Source: Fragilariopsis cylindrus CCMP1102
Lineage: Eukaryota > Bacillariophyta > Bacillariophyceae > Bacillariales > Bacillariaceae
Assembly: GCA_900095095.1 (NCBI GenBank)
Contig: FMBT01000643.1
Location: 1-30,280 of the forward strand
Direction of reading: 5' to 3'
DNA length: 30,280 nt
A model generated the notes under the pieces. It had not been told where the DNA came from, did not search any database, and saw nothing but the letters and a program-made list of their open reading frames with translations. Below, piece by piece: positions 20,122 through 29,569 of this stretch. A program made the position numbers and the translations under genes. Every line of letters begins with the position of its first letter. The stretch's first letter is position 1.

Positions 20122-21168
20122 TTATTGTTGAAGGTTCCGAACGTCCTCACGGGGCTTGACCATGAGGTTTCGTAGTCCTTCAAAGTGTCCTACATCTTTG
20201 TCTTCTTTTGTAAAGATATCTGCAGGGTTGGTCTTTCCTGGGATCCAGGCTATATTGACCTCTCCATGCAATCTTCCTTCTGCAATGCTTAATTCACTTA
20301 TGTTTTCATGTCTTAGTTTCTTAGTAGCTTTACATCCACTTTCAACCCAATCGACACTTCCTTTATTGTCATTTAGCACTGGAGTAGGATTATTTACATC
20401 ACTCAGTCCAAGTTGCCTCATAAGATGTCTGAGATACTGGATCTCTTTAACACCCTCATGCATGGCCTTGATCTCTGCGATACAAGAGCTTCCACTAAGT
20501 CTTTTCTCTCGGTATACACCCCAACAAATAGGACCCCCCATTCTGGTAATGTAATATCCTTGAATGGACTTCATCTCTTCTGATGTGACTACTCTCTTTT
20601 CATTTTCTCTTGGCTGGGACGCATCTTGTGATCCCCAATTCGAGTCTGTGAATGTAATTGTCTTCTCATCTTCAAATATGTCTGGTATTCCCACATTTCC
20701 TTCGAGTACATTGTCTCCTTGTGTAAACCATATCCCATGTGAAGAGGTATGACTTAAATATCGTAGTACATGTTTCGCAGATTGGAAATGACCATAGGAT
20801 GGATTGCTGCAGAATTGACCAAGTAACTTTGTTGCTGTGCATATGTCAGGCCGTGTGTTAATAGACAGCCATGTTAGTCCTCCCATAATAGATTGGTATG
20901 CATTTACCAGTTCCTCTTTGTCAGATGGGTCTATCCCATCGCGATTGACTCTATCAATCACTAATCCTGAGCGATATGGTGTTCTACTTGGCTTACATTC
21001 AGTCAGTTTGTGCTTTTCTAGCATTTGATCGACGAAGGCTTGTTGTGATATATGACATGTCACTCTCTCATCATCGAATCGATGCCATTCATAGGCTTGC
21101 CCAAGAACCATGATACTGTTCCCATAAAATCTACTTTGACCTTTGACTTCAGTTGCTGTTCGAACCAC
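20122..21168 (-). CDS. Copia pol segment: end of reverse transcriptase and RNase H
   Basis: Contains the C-terminal reverse transcriptase/connection region (CHISQQAFVDQMLEKH, INTRPDICTATKLLGQF, AKHVLRYL). The RNase H domain follows, with Asp in TFTDSNWG, Glu in SCIAEIKAM, Asp in LNDNKGSVDW and Asp in NPADIFTKE, the usual four acidic residues. It ends at a normal stop at 20122, just short of the 3' LTR. Its true start is the upstream reverse transcriptase frame. The two overlap at 21060-21168, and the switch is at a GGG run (plus strand CCC at 21100-21102), where GGGG would keep one frame. Confidence 0.9.
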   Translation of the reverse strand: MVRTATEVKGQSRFYGNSIMVLGQAYEWHRFDDERVTCHISQQAFVDQMLEKHKLTECKPSRTPYRSGLVIDRVNRDGIDPSDKEELVNAYQSIMGGLTWLSINTRPDICTATKLLGQFCSNPSYGHFQSAKHVLRYLSHTSSHGIWFTQGDNVLEGNVGIPDIFEDEKTITFTDSNWGSQDASQPRENEKRVVTSEEMKSIQGYYITRMGGPICWGVYREKRLSGSSCIAEIKAMHEGVKEIQYLRHLMRQLGLSDVNNPTPVLNDNKGSVDWVESGCKATKKLRHENISELSIAEGRLHGEVNIAWIPGKTNPADIFTKEDKDVGHFEGLRNLMVKPREDVRNLQQ

Positions 21169-22020
21169 TCTTCCACTTCTTCAGATTTGGAATAGAATAC
21201 AAAATCATCTACGTATAAACCCAGGATGATTGGAGGTTTCCCAGCAATCGGTGTGCATTTGTAGACGCATTTGTCTTGTCCCATTGATTCAAATCCAATT
21301 TCTTTTAACAGATTATCCATCAAGGTGTACCAGTGGTGTGCTGAGCGCGATAGTCCATATAGTGTTTTATTTAGTTTCCAGTAGGTTCCTTTCTTTGTAT
21401 TCGGACATCCTATAGGCGGACGTACAATGCAGAGCTCATCTTCAGGCAATTCCGGTTGACAGAAAGCATTCTTGCAATCTCCTTGTTTAAGGAAACATCC
21501 ATCGTCTACAGCCATGGAGACAAGTAGTCTCGCTGCAGATGAACTCAGCACAGGAGCGTATCTATCCTCTCTGGTCCATACTCGATTTTCATGATTTCCT
21601 AGTACCACAATTCTAGATTTGGCTCTGACTGGATTTCCCTCCTTGTCTTTCTTCACCGTGAAGAGGTTCATGGTTGGAATGGCTTCGATTTCTTTGCCAT
21701 GTTCTTTCAAAAGCTTCTGATAATCCTTCTCATCAATCTCTGTGAATGTGTCAAGTCGTTTTAAGCCACTGTATTCTTCATCATACGCGTCTTTCCATAT
21801 CTTGCTATCTTTGTTTGATTTATGTAATGCTTTCTTGAGATTCGCCGGGGCAAGTGGATTGTTTAGGTGAGCCGCGGAGACATGACGTCCCCAGCCTACC
21901 ACTCTTCTTGCTACATCCTCTTGCCATCCAATATCAAAACTGTTTTCCTGCAGTCGATGCTTCCAGGAGTATGCAATATCTGCAATGTCAGCAGACAGAA
22001 TGTCTTCCCTTCTCTATCTC
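21060..22020 (-). CDS. Copia pol segment: reverse transcriptase
   Basis: From about 22020 the frame reads DILSADIADIAYSWKH and then a linker to GRHVSAAHLNNP, and it enters reverse transcriptase. Conserved parts are IWKDAYDEEYSGL, FTVKKDKEGNPVRAKSRIVV, RYAPVLSSSAARLL, KQGDCKNAFCQPEL and KLNKTLYGLSRSAHHWY. The catalytic motif LYVDDFVFY has its YVDD coded at 21215-21204. All polymerase motifs in this segment are intact. It joins the integrase frame upstream and the RNase H frame downstream only through -1 shifts, near 22007 and 21100. Confidence 0.92.
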
Positions 22021-23890
22021 TTGTCACGAATTCCCATGTATTACCAGACCCAATGGACAAGTATCCTTGCCTATACACATCGTCTAGGAGCATTGTCACC
22101 TTTTGATCCTGTTTCAACCATTTCGGTCGAAGGAAATCTAATGCGAGTGATGGCTTCCCTGATGCTGGAATATTATGCTCAGTAAACATGTGTTCTTGTT
22201 TCACATCTAAGTTACTGCTGTCGTCAAGTTTGACTGTGTAGTAATTGCTCTTTGATGTGGGTGGTGTAACCACGGTAGCTTCCAATATATCGTATGACTC
22301 TTGACATTGAATGTAAACTCTTTCATTCATATCAAATTTTGTAGGACTACTACTGTTTGATATAACTGATGTCGTCAATCCCCCATCATACTGTAGATTG
22401 GGAAATACTTCTCCAACTAACCGTCGTTTATCTAAGATATAATCTGCGGATGTGCAAAAACTATCCATGGTTGGGTTGTAAAATACCATACCATTTGTGA
22501 ATTCACTCCGTCCTAGTGCAATACCCAGTAGGCCTTGTGATTCGAACTTAGTTCTGTCTCTGTTGCTGTCTCTCACTCTCCGAAATGCGCCTATACAACC
22601 AAAGGGAAATAGGACCCGATAGTCCGGTTTCTCTCCGTAAAAGGCTTCATGTGGTGTAGTAAGGAATTCTGCAGCTTGGCTGTCTGGATTGGAGCTAATA
22701 GGAAGGATATTCAATCGAACACATGCTTCTCGAATTGCCCAGTACCAGAATTTCTTTGGCAGCTTAGCTTCTGCGAGGAAAGATCGTGCCATAGCTGTGA
22801 GCAATGACCATCTTCGTTCGACTAGTCCGTTCTTATCCTGTCGTCCTGGTGGAGCGGCGCGGACGCGACATCCATGGGAACGTAATAAGGCAATGGCTTT
22901 TCCACCAATTAATTTGGGATCAAAATCACATTGGATAGTTTCTGGGAATCCCCCAGCATCGATGAAAAATTTCCATAGAGCCTCAGCTACATCCGCACCT
23001 GATGCACCGTGCATACCATAAACAAATGAGTTCGTGGTGCACTTGTCAACGAGCACGAGGGCATATTTGTAACCTCCAGGGGAGTTCCCATCTCCATATC
23101 CAATATCCATTCCAACCAATTGAAGTGGAGCAATCGCCTTCGATCCTTTCTGCCTGCGCTTCCCTCGCTTTCTATTCACGAGGGATCCGACAGTAGGGAT
23201 CTCATTCTTGTTGTCGACCACGGAGATACCCGTCCCCAGTTGGGATAGGACAGCGTAGTCTTGGAGTTGCCTACCTCCAAAGTATGATTGCAGGGTGTGG
23301 TTAGTGAGACGTTCTTTCACATCTCCTCTACTACTTTCCAAATGATACTGTGGTGGTGGCGCACGAAGCTGTTTCTCAAAGGGCGCATCACTGTTGGATT
23401 CGTTATTTAAGAAATCTCGAATGTCATTGACATCCAATTCCGTGAGTGCTTGCTTAAGCATTTCCCCCGGATCACCTTCACATAAGTAATTTTCATCCAG
23501 GGAATCCCCGCGACTTGACGGATGCGCGTCGTCATCTGGTGACGACGGACGCGATGCGTCAATATCGGCAGTCGTATTCTCCAAACACGACTTCAATTGT
23601 GCTTGATTCTTCGTTCTTTGTCCGCGTGTTAACACGCGACCCCTATGTACTCTGTTCAGGAAGTTCAATCTATTAGAGAAAACATCAAGGAAGTCATCTC
23701 CCTCATTTTCATAAGTAAAATCGGGTTCTCCCCAGTCATTTGGACTGAGAGGTTCAAGGTTCAACCTTAAATCACTGTTGTCAGGGACAGGGGCAGTAAT
23801 TGAGAAATTTGGAAACGTTAAATGCATCTTGGAGTCCGCGACTAGAAATGCACAACCCTTTCCACTGCGTCCATGCCTTGTTATTGACAT
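21911..23890 (-). CDS. Copia pol segment: integrase
   Basis: 659 codons open. The first part finishes the protease region. Next is an acidic linker (about 40-190) and a segment (200-260) where copia elements usually carry the zinc-binding pre-integrase domain; I do not see a clear HHCC here. The integrase core has Asp262 in GMDIGYG, Asp322 in IQCDFDP and Glu358 in KNGLVERRW, an exact D-x35-E spacing. RQDKNGLVERRWSLLTAMAR and FWYWAIREACVRLN are typical of copia integrases. The real frame leaves this one near 22007-22009, so the last 30 or so codons are out of frame. Confidence 0.92.
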   Translation of the reverse strand: MSITRHGRSGKGCAFLVADSKMHLTFPNFSITAPVPDNSDLRLNLEPLSPNDWGEPDFTYENEGDDFLDVFSNRLNFLNRVHRGRVLTRGQRTKNQAQLKSCLENTTADIDASRPSSPDDDAHPSSRGDSLDENYLCEGDPGEMLKQALTELDVNDIRDFLNNESNSDAPFEKQLRAPPPQYHLESSRGDVKERLTNHTLQSYFGGRQLQDYAVLSQLGTGISVVDNKNEIPTVGSLVNRKRGKRRQKGSKAIAPLQLVGMDIGYGDGNSPGGYKYALVLVDKCTTNSFVYGMHGASGADVAEALWKFFIDAGGFPETIQCDFDPKLIGGKAIALLRSHGCRVRAAPPGRQDKNGLVERRWSLLTAMARSFLAEAKLPKKFWYWAIREACVRLNILPISSNPDSQAAEFLTTPHEAFYGEKPDYRVLFPFGCIGAFRRVRDSNRDRTKFESQGLLGIALGRSEFTNGMVFYNPTMDSFCTSADYILDKRRLVGEVFPNLQYDGGLTTSVISNSSSPTKFDMNERVYIQCQESYDILEATVVTPPTSKSNYYTVKLDDSSNLDVKQEHMFTEHNIPASGKPSLALDFLRPKWLKQDQKVTMLLDDVYRQGYLSIGSGNTWEFVTRDREGKTFCLLTLQILHTPGSIDCRKTVLILDGKRM

Positions 23891-24343
23891 TAAACTACAG
23901 TCGAGTGAGGCACATGCAGCGATTTCTTAAGCGCTTGCACTTTGCCATCCAGCTTGATTCTTCCTGTTCCATATCCCTCCACAGGGACTGGTGTACCATC
24001 CCCCATATAAACAAAGACGTCGCGACATTTCTTATAGTCGTCACCAAAGTCAGATCGATTAGTTAACATGTGCGCCGTGGCGCCACTATCAGGGACAATC
24101 TGTCTTGTTGGTATTGATGTATTCGCGCTGCAAACTTTTCTATTGCAATTGCTTTGAACAGTCAACATCGACTCTGCGAAAGCTGCAGTCTTGATTCTCT
24201 TACAAGAGCCTATGCAATGCGTCATACGATTGGTGATAGGATCAATACGAGACAAACGACTAAGTTCACTGTAGATAGGAGCAAAGTAACCGGTTGAATC
24301 TTCTTTAATATCGTTAATCGCTGTATGAGCGTCTACAAATCGC
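23890..24343 (-). CDS. Copia pol segment: aspartic protease
   Basis: From about 24343 the frame reads RFVDAHTAINDIKEDSTGYF and continues to VPDSGATAHMLTNRSDFGDD. The catalytic triplet Asp-Ser-Gly is coded at 24090-24082. VFVYMGDGTPVPVEGYGTGRI follows, the flap region of copia-type proteases. The frame ends just after LHVPH; the continuation LDCSLMSI is in the next frame (-1), with the switch near 23900-23910. Retroviral-type proteases work as dimers to process the polyprotein. Confidence 0.85.
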
Positions 24344-24790
24344 CTCCAGAAGTGAAAGAACCTAAAGTAGCTGAGCGTCCTGTACCGGCACTTGTGCCTT
24401 CACTGACCTTCTTCTCTGCTGCTACTTTATCCTGGTTCGTCTTGACGTCCTTTCCGTTTTACCAACAGTTTGGAAACCTTCCGATCCAGTGGCAGGGGTA
24501 GCTTTAGTCGCTGGAGCTGTGGCTCCTGCGATAATAGCTGCTGCTTGCTTCTTCTTGTCATTATCTCTAGCGCGTTGCTTGACCCTCTTGCTAACCTTCT
24601 CACGATGTTGATCTTTCTCTGGATCATACGTTACTGTTAGGCCGAATTCCTCCAGCATGGTACAGTTGTGCATGTGATGATTACATACATCGTTCTTGGG
24701 GTACCTGCAAGCCAAACAGTTTGTCATCTTGAGCATATTAGCTACATCAAACACTGTCACTTTAGAGTTTCCACCACTAGAGTTACTAGT
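24343..24790 (-). CDS. Copia gag C-terminus with Cys/His nucleic-acid-binding motif
   Basis: Two short frames joined by a -1 shift near 24454. The first has a Cys/His cluster (CLACRYPKNDVCNHHMHNC), an unusual relative of the gag zinc knuckle. A Lys/Arg/Asp-rich helix (KVSKRVKQRARDNDKKKQ) and an Ala/Pro/Thr linker follow. The second reads DKVAAEKKVSEGTSAGTGRS. The element places this between gag and protease, so it is the likely RNA-binding part of the capsid polyprotein. It links to gag near 24791 and to protease near 24343, again through -1 shifts. Confidence 0.75.
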
Positions 24791-26478
24791 CCAAAATCAC
24801 CATTCATATCGATATGCATGTTAGCATTCTTTGCTTCATTGTTCGATTGATCGGATACTCCCCCTTGACTAGCAGCTCGAGCGGTGTGGCGAGCATTGAG
24901 TTTCTTCATACGACCAGCACTGTAAACATCAGAGTTGGTGAAGATCTGATTCATATGATTGACAAATTTATCAGTTGAGTAATCAGAAAGCTTGATGTCT
25001 CCTTGAATGAGTTGACTATCAATATAATCTAGACACTTTTCATCTTTGTATACACCATCGAGGAACGCACGTTGAACAAAAGCAGTTTTGACTTGGTCCA
25101 GTGTAGTATACCCCATAAGATCAAATCGATCCCATAGATTACTGACTCTAGATGCAAGGTCGTGTGCGCTTTCTTCATTTCTTTGTGTAACAGTTCCCAG
25201 CTCCCGAATGCAGGAGATGATCTTCATGGTGGTGAGAGGAAGTAGTGTATCAAATATTTCCACGAATAAACTAACACCAAAACCTTTAGAGATTGTTGGC
25301 TGAAGTTGCATGGACATGGAGTCTAATCCGGATTCCATCATGATATCATGGAGATGATTGCACAGCTTGTTGGTTCTCAACTTGTATCGGTCAGACGCAT
25401 CTTCCATATCCTTCATATCAAGGATGGAGACGCCATCTAACTTCCATGGAGGAGAGTTCAATCTGTTTGCAATACGCAGCTTCCATTTGCACATTGATTC
25501 ATAAGTGAAAGCTTGAGGAAGCATTTCGAAATCACCATACTTTGAATTCATCACTTGCTTGTCGTCGTGTGTCAGTACCCTGTCAGATGACGGGTTGGTG
25601 AGACGAAGAGAAATCATACTCATGTTATCATTCACCTTGGAAAGTGATTCCATGATAGAATTATTAGTAGATATGCTGCCTCCATTACTGGACGCGTTTT
25701 CCAGAGATGGAGGTGGATGGAACTCGTTAGATGCTTTCGTAAATAGATATTCAGCCATGGCAATATTCTTTGGAGAGTCATCGCCATTAGCATATCGATT
25801 CATGTCCCTTTGAATATCATCGACTATTTTGCTTGGAAGATCTAAAACCAATAATCGAGTTTGATGATTGATAATGGTGATCCAAGGAATGTCGGTGGAT
25901 GGGAAGTCGTATACGAGTGGTGGTGAGACAGCCTTAGGAATGATGTGCGCAGTGGCGCCACTATCAGGAATGATTGTCATGGTTGGTTCAGTCTTCTTTC
26001 TTCCATGTGGAGATGCAGATAGAGATTCAACTGGTTCGAGTTTCTTAGTTGTAGATGGAAGAGAGGTAGTCATTGCTGATACATCATCATCATCTTCTTT
26101 TAAAGTGTCTCGTATTTCATTGATCTCCTCCATTTCTACCTCAATCGCAGTTTGTGCAATTGTTGCATAGGCTCGAAGACTAGCAGCGATTGCTTCATCA
26201 CCGGTGCTTCCATCTGGATCCGTGGATCTTCGTGAAGTGGCAGTCGGCGACACAAGAGTGATCGCTAAAGGTTGTTGTGGTTGTTGTTGGGGCTCAGAGG
26301 TGTGAGCAGGTCGCAGAGAGGTGCTTTCTAACGATGGAGAGACATGTTGGTATTCAGCTGAGCTCATGGGTGGTGTCGACGCCGCGGTGATCCGTCTTAA
26401 GAATCGATTCGCAGCGGACACAGCCTGTGATACTGGTGTACCTCGCCCTCCTCCAGGGTCAGTTGGCGCGGACGCCAT
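24757..26478 (-). CDS. Copia gag with an extra protease-like motif
   Basis: 573 codons, starting at ATG 26478, only 67 bp from the 5' LTR. The N-terminal 165 residues are rich in Pro, Ser, Thr and Gln. Residues 167-180 are TMTIIPDSGATAHI, the same motif as the pol protease active site, which is unexpected in gag. Residues 320-530 form the gag polyprotein domain (ESMCKWKLRIANRLNSPPW, ESAHDLASRVSNLWDRFDLM, KTAFVQRAFLDGVYKDEKCL). The final codons after about 24791 are probably out of frame; the element continues in the -1 frame. Confidence 0.88.
   Translation of the reverse strand: MASAPTDPGGGRGTPVSQAVSAANRFLRRITAASTPPMSSAEYQHVSPSLESTSLRPAHTSEPQQQPQQPLAITLVSPTATSRRSTDPDGSTGDEAIAASLRAYATIAQTAIEVEMEEINEIRDTLKEDDDDVSAMTTSLPSTTKKLEPVESLSASPHGRKKTEPTMTIIPDSGATAHIIPKAVSPPLVYDFPSTDIPWITIINHQTRLLVLDLPSKIVDDIQRDMNRYANGDDSPKNIAMAEYLFTKASNEFHPPPSLENASSNGGSISTNNSIMESLSKVNDNMSMISLRLTNPSSDRVLTHDDKQVMNSKYGDFEMLPQAFTYESMCKWKLRIANRLNSPPWKLDGVSILDMKDMEDASDRYKLRTNKLCNHLHDIMMESGLDSMSMQLQPTISKGFGVSLFVEIFDTLLPLTTMKIISCIRELGTVTQRNEESAHDLASRVSNLWDRFDLMGYTTLDQVKTAFVQRAFLDGVYKDEKCLDYIDSQLIQGDIKLSDYSTDKFVNHMNQIFTNSDVYSAGRMKKLNARHTARAASQGGVSDQSNNEAKNANMHIDMNGDFGLVTLVVETLK
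25943..25970 (-). repeat. Copy of the protease active-site segment inside gag
   Basis: 28 bp here match 24068-24095 in the protease region with two mismatches (ATGTGCGC, then A or C, then GTGGCGCCACTATCAGG, then A or G, then A, plus strand). Both code for PDSGATAH in frame, at gag residues 171-178 and in the pol protease. Confidence 0.88.
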
Positions 26479-26545
26479 GTTTCAATTGACTAGTTGTCAA
26501 TCAAAACAGGACGTACGTTCAATGCCCGATTTGGGTAAATTAACC
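26479..26545 (-). promoter_or_regulatory. Leader and presumed primer-binding region of the copia element
   Basis: 67 bp between the 5' LTR and the gag ATG. In the element's direction it starts GGTTAATTTACCCAAATC. It lacks the TGG that would pair with a complete tRNA 3' end, so priming may use an internal tRNA fragment, as in Drosophila copia. The tRNA cannot be named from sequence alone. Confidence 0.5.
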
Positions 26546-26810
26546 TGCTAATAATATACAAAATACAAAGCTTGGTAGTTGGTAAATCGTAAATCTTAAA
26601 GTTATGATAGCTAGACTAACTGCACATCTTTCGTCCCAAACCATTCAATGGCTAGGATATGCCTCTAATCCAAGTGGTGTCATCTATATCTTGTATAGAA
26701 GCTCTTGACCACTCATTCTAAAGAGGTGCGACGTGTCATCTTATCCATGTCTGGAATTCCATAATATGACTCGTTTGACTCAATCTATTGCTATACCGTT
26801 CCTTCTAGCA
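26546..26810 (-). repeat. 5' LTR of the copia element
   Basis: 265 bp, the same as the LTR at 19804-20068. It should contain the element's promoter, reading toward lower coordinates. Its outer edge lies 361 bp from the presumed start codon of the PUB-UBX gene. Confidence 0.95.
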
Positions 26811-26815
26811 ACAAT
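26811..26815. repeat. Target-site duplication ACAAT, right copy
   Basis: Pairs with 19799-19803. It marks the right edge of the copia insertion. Confidence 0.92.
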
Positions 26816-27170
26816 GCGGTAAAGGGGACTACACTTCGTCCCCCTCGAATATACCTCCAAATTCGTTCTACCCCCAAAATTCAGTACAGTACAAGTCAAT
26901 GCAGCAATACACAGTACAAACGACGATTGAGTGCGTTTCGGAGTGCATTCGATCTTGTTCGAATGATAACGATGGCTGAATGAATGGATTTTTTTTCTTG
27001 CACCCATCGTACAACTTTCAATTAACCAACATGTATTGAACGCTGCATCTCACAATCAAATCAAATCAATAACCATCAAAAGGCGTAGCGTCACAATAAT
27101 TAAGTCACATATATTCATTACTGTAGTCGTCGTCGATCAATCATCGTCAATCATCAATCATCAACACAGC
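26816..27170. promoter_or_regulatory. Upstream region of the PUB-UBX gene
   Basis: 355 bp between the target duplication and the chosen start codon. It is AT-rich near the gene, with repeated CAATCA words. A frame-compatible earlier ATG lies at 27036, but the extra 45 residues have no domain. No core promoter element is identified. Confidence 0.45.
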
Positions 27171-28768
27171 ATGTCGTCAGCCGCCAATATGAATAAAACA
27201 AAAACAACAAAAACAAAAGAAAATGTAGATTCCTCCATTCAATTAATTTTAGAGAAGAATTTTGATATTGATTCTAAAATTTGTGTAATAACATTATTAA
27301 AAATTATTGATAACGTCATTCAAAAACCAAATAATAATAAAGTTCGTACAATACGTACATCTAATAAAACAATAAAACAAAAAATTATTAATAATTATGG
27401 ACATCATTTTTTAATTGCTTGTGGTTTTACACTATTAGAAGCCGAAGCAACAGCAATGACTATGAGTGATGGTAATGATGATGAACGATTAGTATTGAAT
27501 GAAATACACGAAGATACAGAATTTTTAATTTATGCCAGACATACACTGGCAAGAATTGCGGTGTATGAATTAAAGATAAAAGCGGATACTTTGCCTTCCT
27601 TTCGTCCACCACCACCAAAAGTTACTTTCGGAATAGGAAAATCAGGTAATACAAGTACAACAAATACAGGATTTAATGTGTACGAGGGAAAACGATTTGA
27701 TGGTCAAGCTGCTGCCACTGGTACAAATTTAGGACCACCATCTGGATGGAAATCAAAGACAGAAACGGAACTTGAAATACTTCAAAAACGTGAATTAAAA
27801 TTAGAAAAAGAATTAGCAGCAACAGCCAAAACATCCAAAACATCCAAACATCAACAACGACAACAACAACAGCAGTAAATCGTCAATGGACAGTATTCTT
27901 ACCAGGACAACATCAAAAGGCAACTCCAACAACGACGGCAGCCAATAATGTACCATACGTTCGTGGTATGTCATTAAAGAAAACTCCACCAGCAGTGACG
28001 ACGACGACGACGACGACCACAAAAAATAAGAACAACAACAGCGCTGCTTCTTCTTTGTCTGAGAGTAAAGAAGATAAACAACTATTAGCAAAGCATTTTC
28101 AAACTCAATTTGCGAAACAAAAAGCGGCACAATCGATGGGGTTTACTACCAAGGCCATGCGTGATTTAACGAAAATCAAAAAATCAAAAGTATATTCTCA
28201 TACACAATTAGCCATCACCTTTCCGGATGGGATCATCGTCAAAGCTAATTTTTCTACTACGGAAAATTATCTATGGTAATGAAAGGAATCACCGAACAGG
28301 TTTTATTTTCGAATACCGATACACTAACATTCCCAAAATTTGAATTATATATTAGTCCACCACGTACTATATTAGATCCACTCAATCACTTAAAAAATTA
28401 GGATTAGTTCCTGCAGCAAAAATATATGTCAGTTGGAACTCACCAGGATAACAAAATTCCTACCTCAACTTTAGGACAGGGTTGGTATATTCTACCAGAA
28501 TTATTAGTATTACCATCATCGAATTCGAAGAAGAATAATACTAATGCTAATAGTTCTTCTGCTACTGGTACTGGTAGTAGTATGACAACAATAATGGGAC
28601 CAGTATGCCAATATCGGTATCGGTTCTAGGTGGTGGAAATATAAATAAAGCAACAACAGTAGTGCTGCATCGTTGATGAGAAATGATACTAATCCAAAAC
28701 CAACAAACAAGTCAAGAAAAATCAAAGCAGAAAAGGAAGCAGAATTAATGAAACGAATGTTAGGTTAG
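27171..28768 (+). CDS. PUB-UBX protein, p97/Cdc48 cofactor type, with several frame breaks
   Basis: The first frame (27171-27878) contains a PUB domain at about residues 35-130 (NKVRTIRTSNKTIKQKIINN, HHFLIACGF, ERLVLNEI, EFLIYARHTL). It ends in a Gln run. The UBX part spans 27882-28450 in other frames: WTVFLPGQ, QLAITFPDGIIVKANFSTTE, TFPKFELYISPPRTIL (Pro-Pro-Arg where most UBX domains have Phe-Pro-Arg) and LKKLGLVPAAKIYVSW. A Lys/Glu-rich end, KAEKEAELMKRMLG, stops at 28768. PUB plus UBX is the plan of UBXD1/PUX2-type proteins, which bind the AAA ATPase p97/Cdc48. Frame changes fall near 27875, 28268, 28387, 28446 and 28600-28670. Three act as -1 and the others as +1. No introns explain them, so this is a pseudogene or an error-rich sequence. 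Confidence 0.7.
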
Positions 28769-29569
28769 ATTAGGTGGTCGATAGTATAGTATAGTCGTTA
28801 GGTAGGTCGTTGGTCGGTTGTTAGAGGAAAGGTAAGATGAATAAATAATAAATTAATTAGAAACGATATATAAGAAGAAAAGATGGTCGTCGTCGTCGCT
28901 GTCGCCCTTCGGATATAATTCCTATTCTATTCTTTTCTACAGTGTAATAACACAACAATACAACAAATATTGTAGTGAAATGAATGAGATACAATATACA
29001 GTAGAACAGCAACGACGACGACGATGACGAGGAGGAGGGAATGACATAAAAAAGCAAGATACGGAATAATACACTATTAATTATTTCTTGGTATTTATTA
29101 TTATACTAAAGAAAGATTAAACATGCGTATTTTTCCAAATTTGTTTTAAAATCTATACATGCTATGGATAGACTTAAAAAAATCAGAAAACATATTGCAC
29201 TACTGTATATTTACGGGAACAGTAAAAGATAAATATACAATATTATATAATAATACAACATATATATGACTTTATAATCTTTCTTCGGTCACATAATATC
29301 ACGGCTGAATATTTTTTGATAACGACAACCGTTTCCATGTTCTTGTTATCGTCGTCGTCGTCGTCGTTGTCGTCACCATCGATATCATCGTCGGCCAATT
29401 CTTCTAAAGTACATATCTTCGATCTTCTTATCATCGTTATTGTAATCGTTACTGCCTGACATATACTCTAACTTATGGCACCTAGATTCGATTCGTTTCA
29501 ATTGCTTCATCACAGCCATAGACGTTCTACTGTCACCATTTTTTTCAATTGGGGGAAGGGGGGTGGGGG

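Larger units (their letters stand above)
19804..26810 (-). mobile_element. Complete Ty1/copia LTR retrotransposon (7007 bp), diatom CoDi-like
   Basis: Two 265-bp LTRs bound gag, protease, integrase, reverse transcriptase and RNase H, in copia order on the minus strand. Both LTRs start TGCTAATA and end TTCTAGCA on the plus strand, and a 5-bp duplication ACAAT flanks them. Integrase precedes reverse transcriptase, which excludes Ty3/gypsy. The coding span 26478-20122 is a single gag-pol frame broken six times, each by a -1 shift. It sits between two divergent host genes. Confidence 0.95.

Noticed and set aside
24740..24800. Programmed -1 frameshift at the gag/pol junction
   Set aside because: No clear slippery heptamer is seen, and five other junctions show the same -1 change next to G or C. 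A common cause is more likely than programming at this one site.
20156..26170. Many plus-strand open frames of 60-132 codons
   Set aside because: They are antisense shadows of the copia gag-pol reading frame.
26500..26545. Primer-binding site for initiator methionine tRNA
   Set aside because: The sequence next to the LTR lacks TGG and I could not align it convincingly to that tRNA. The primer is left unnamed.
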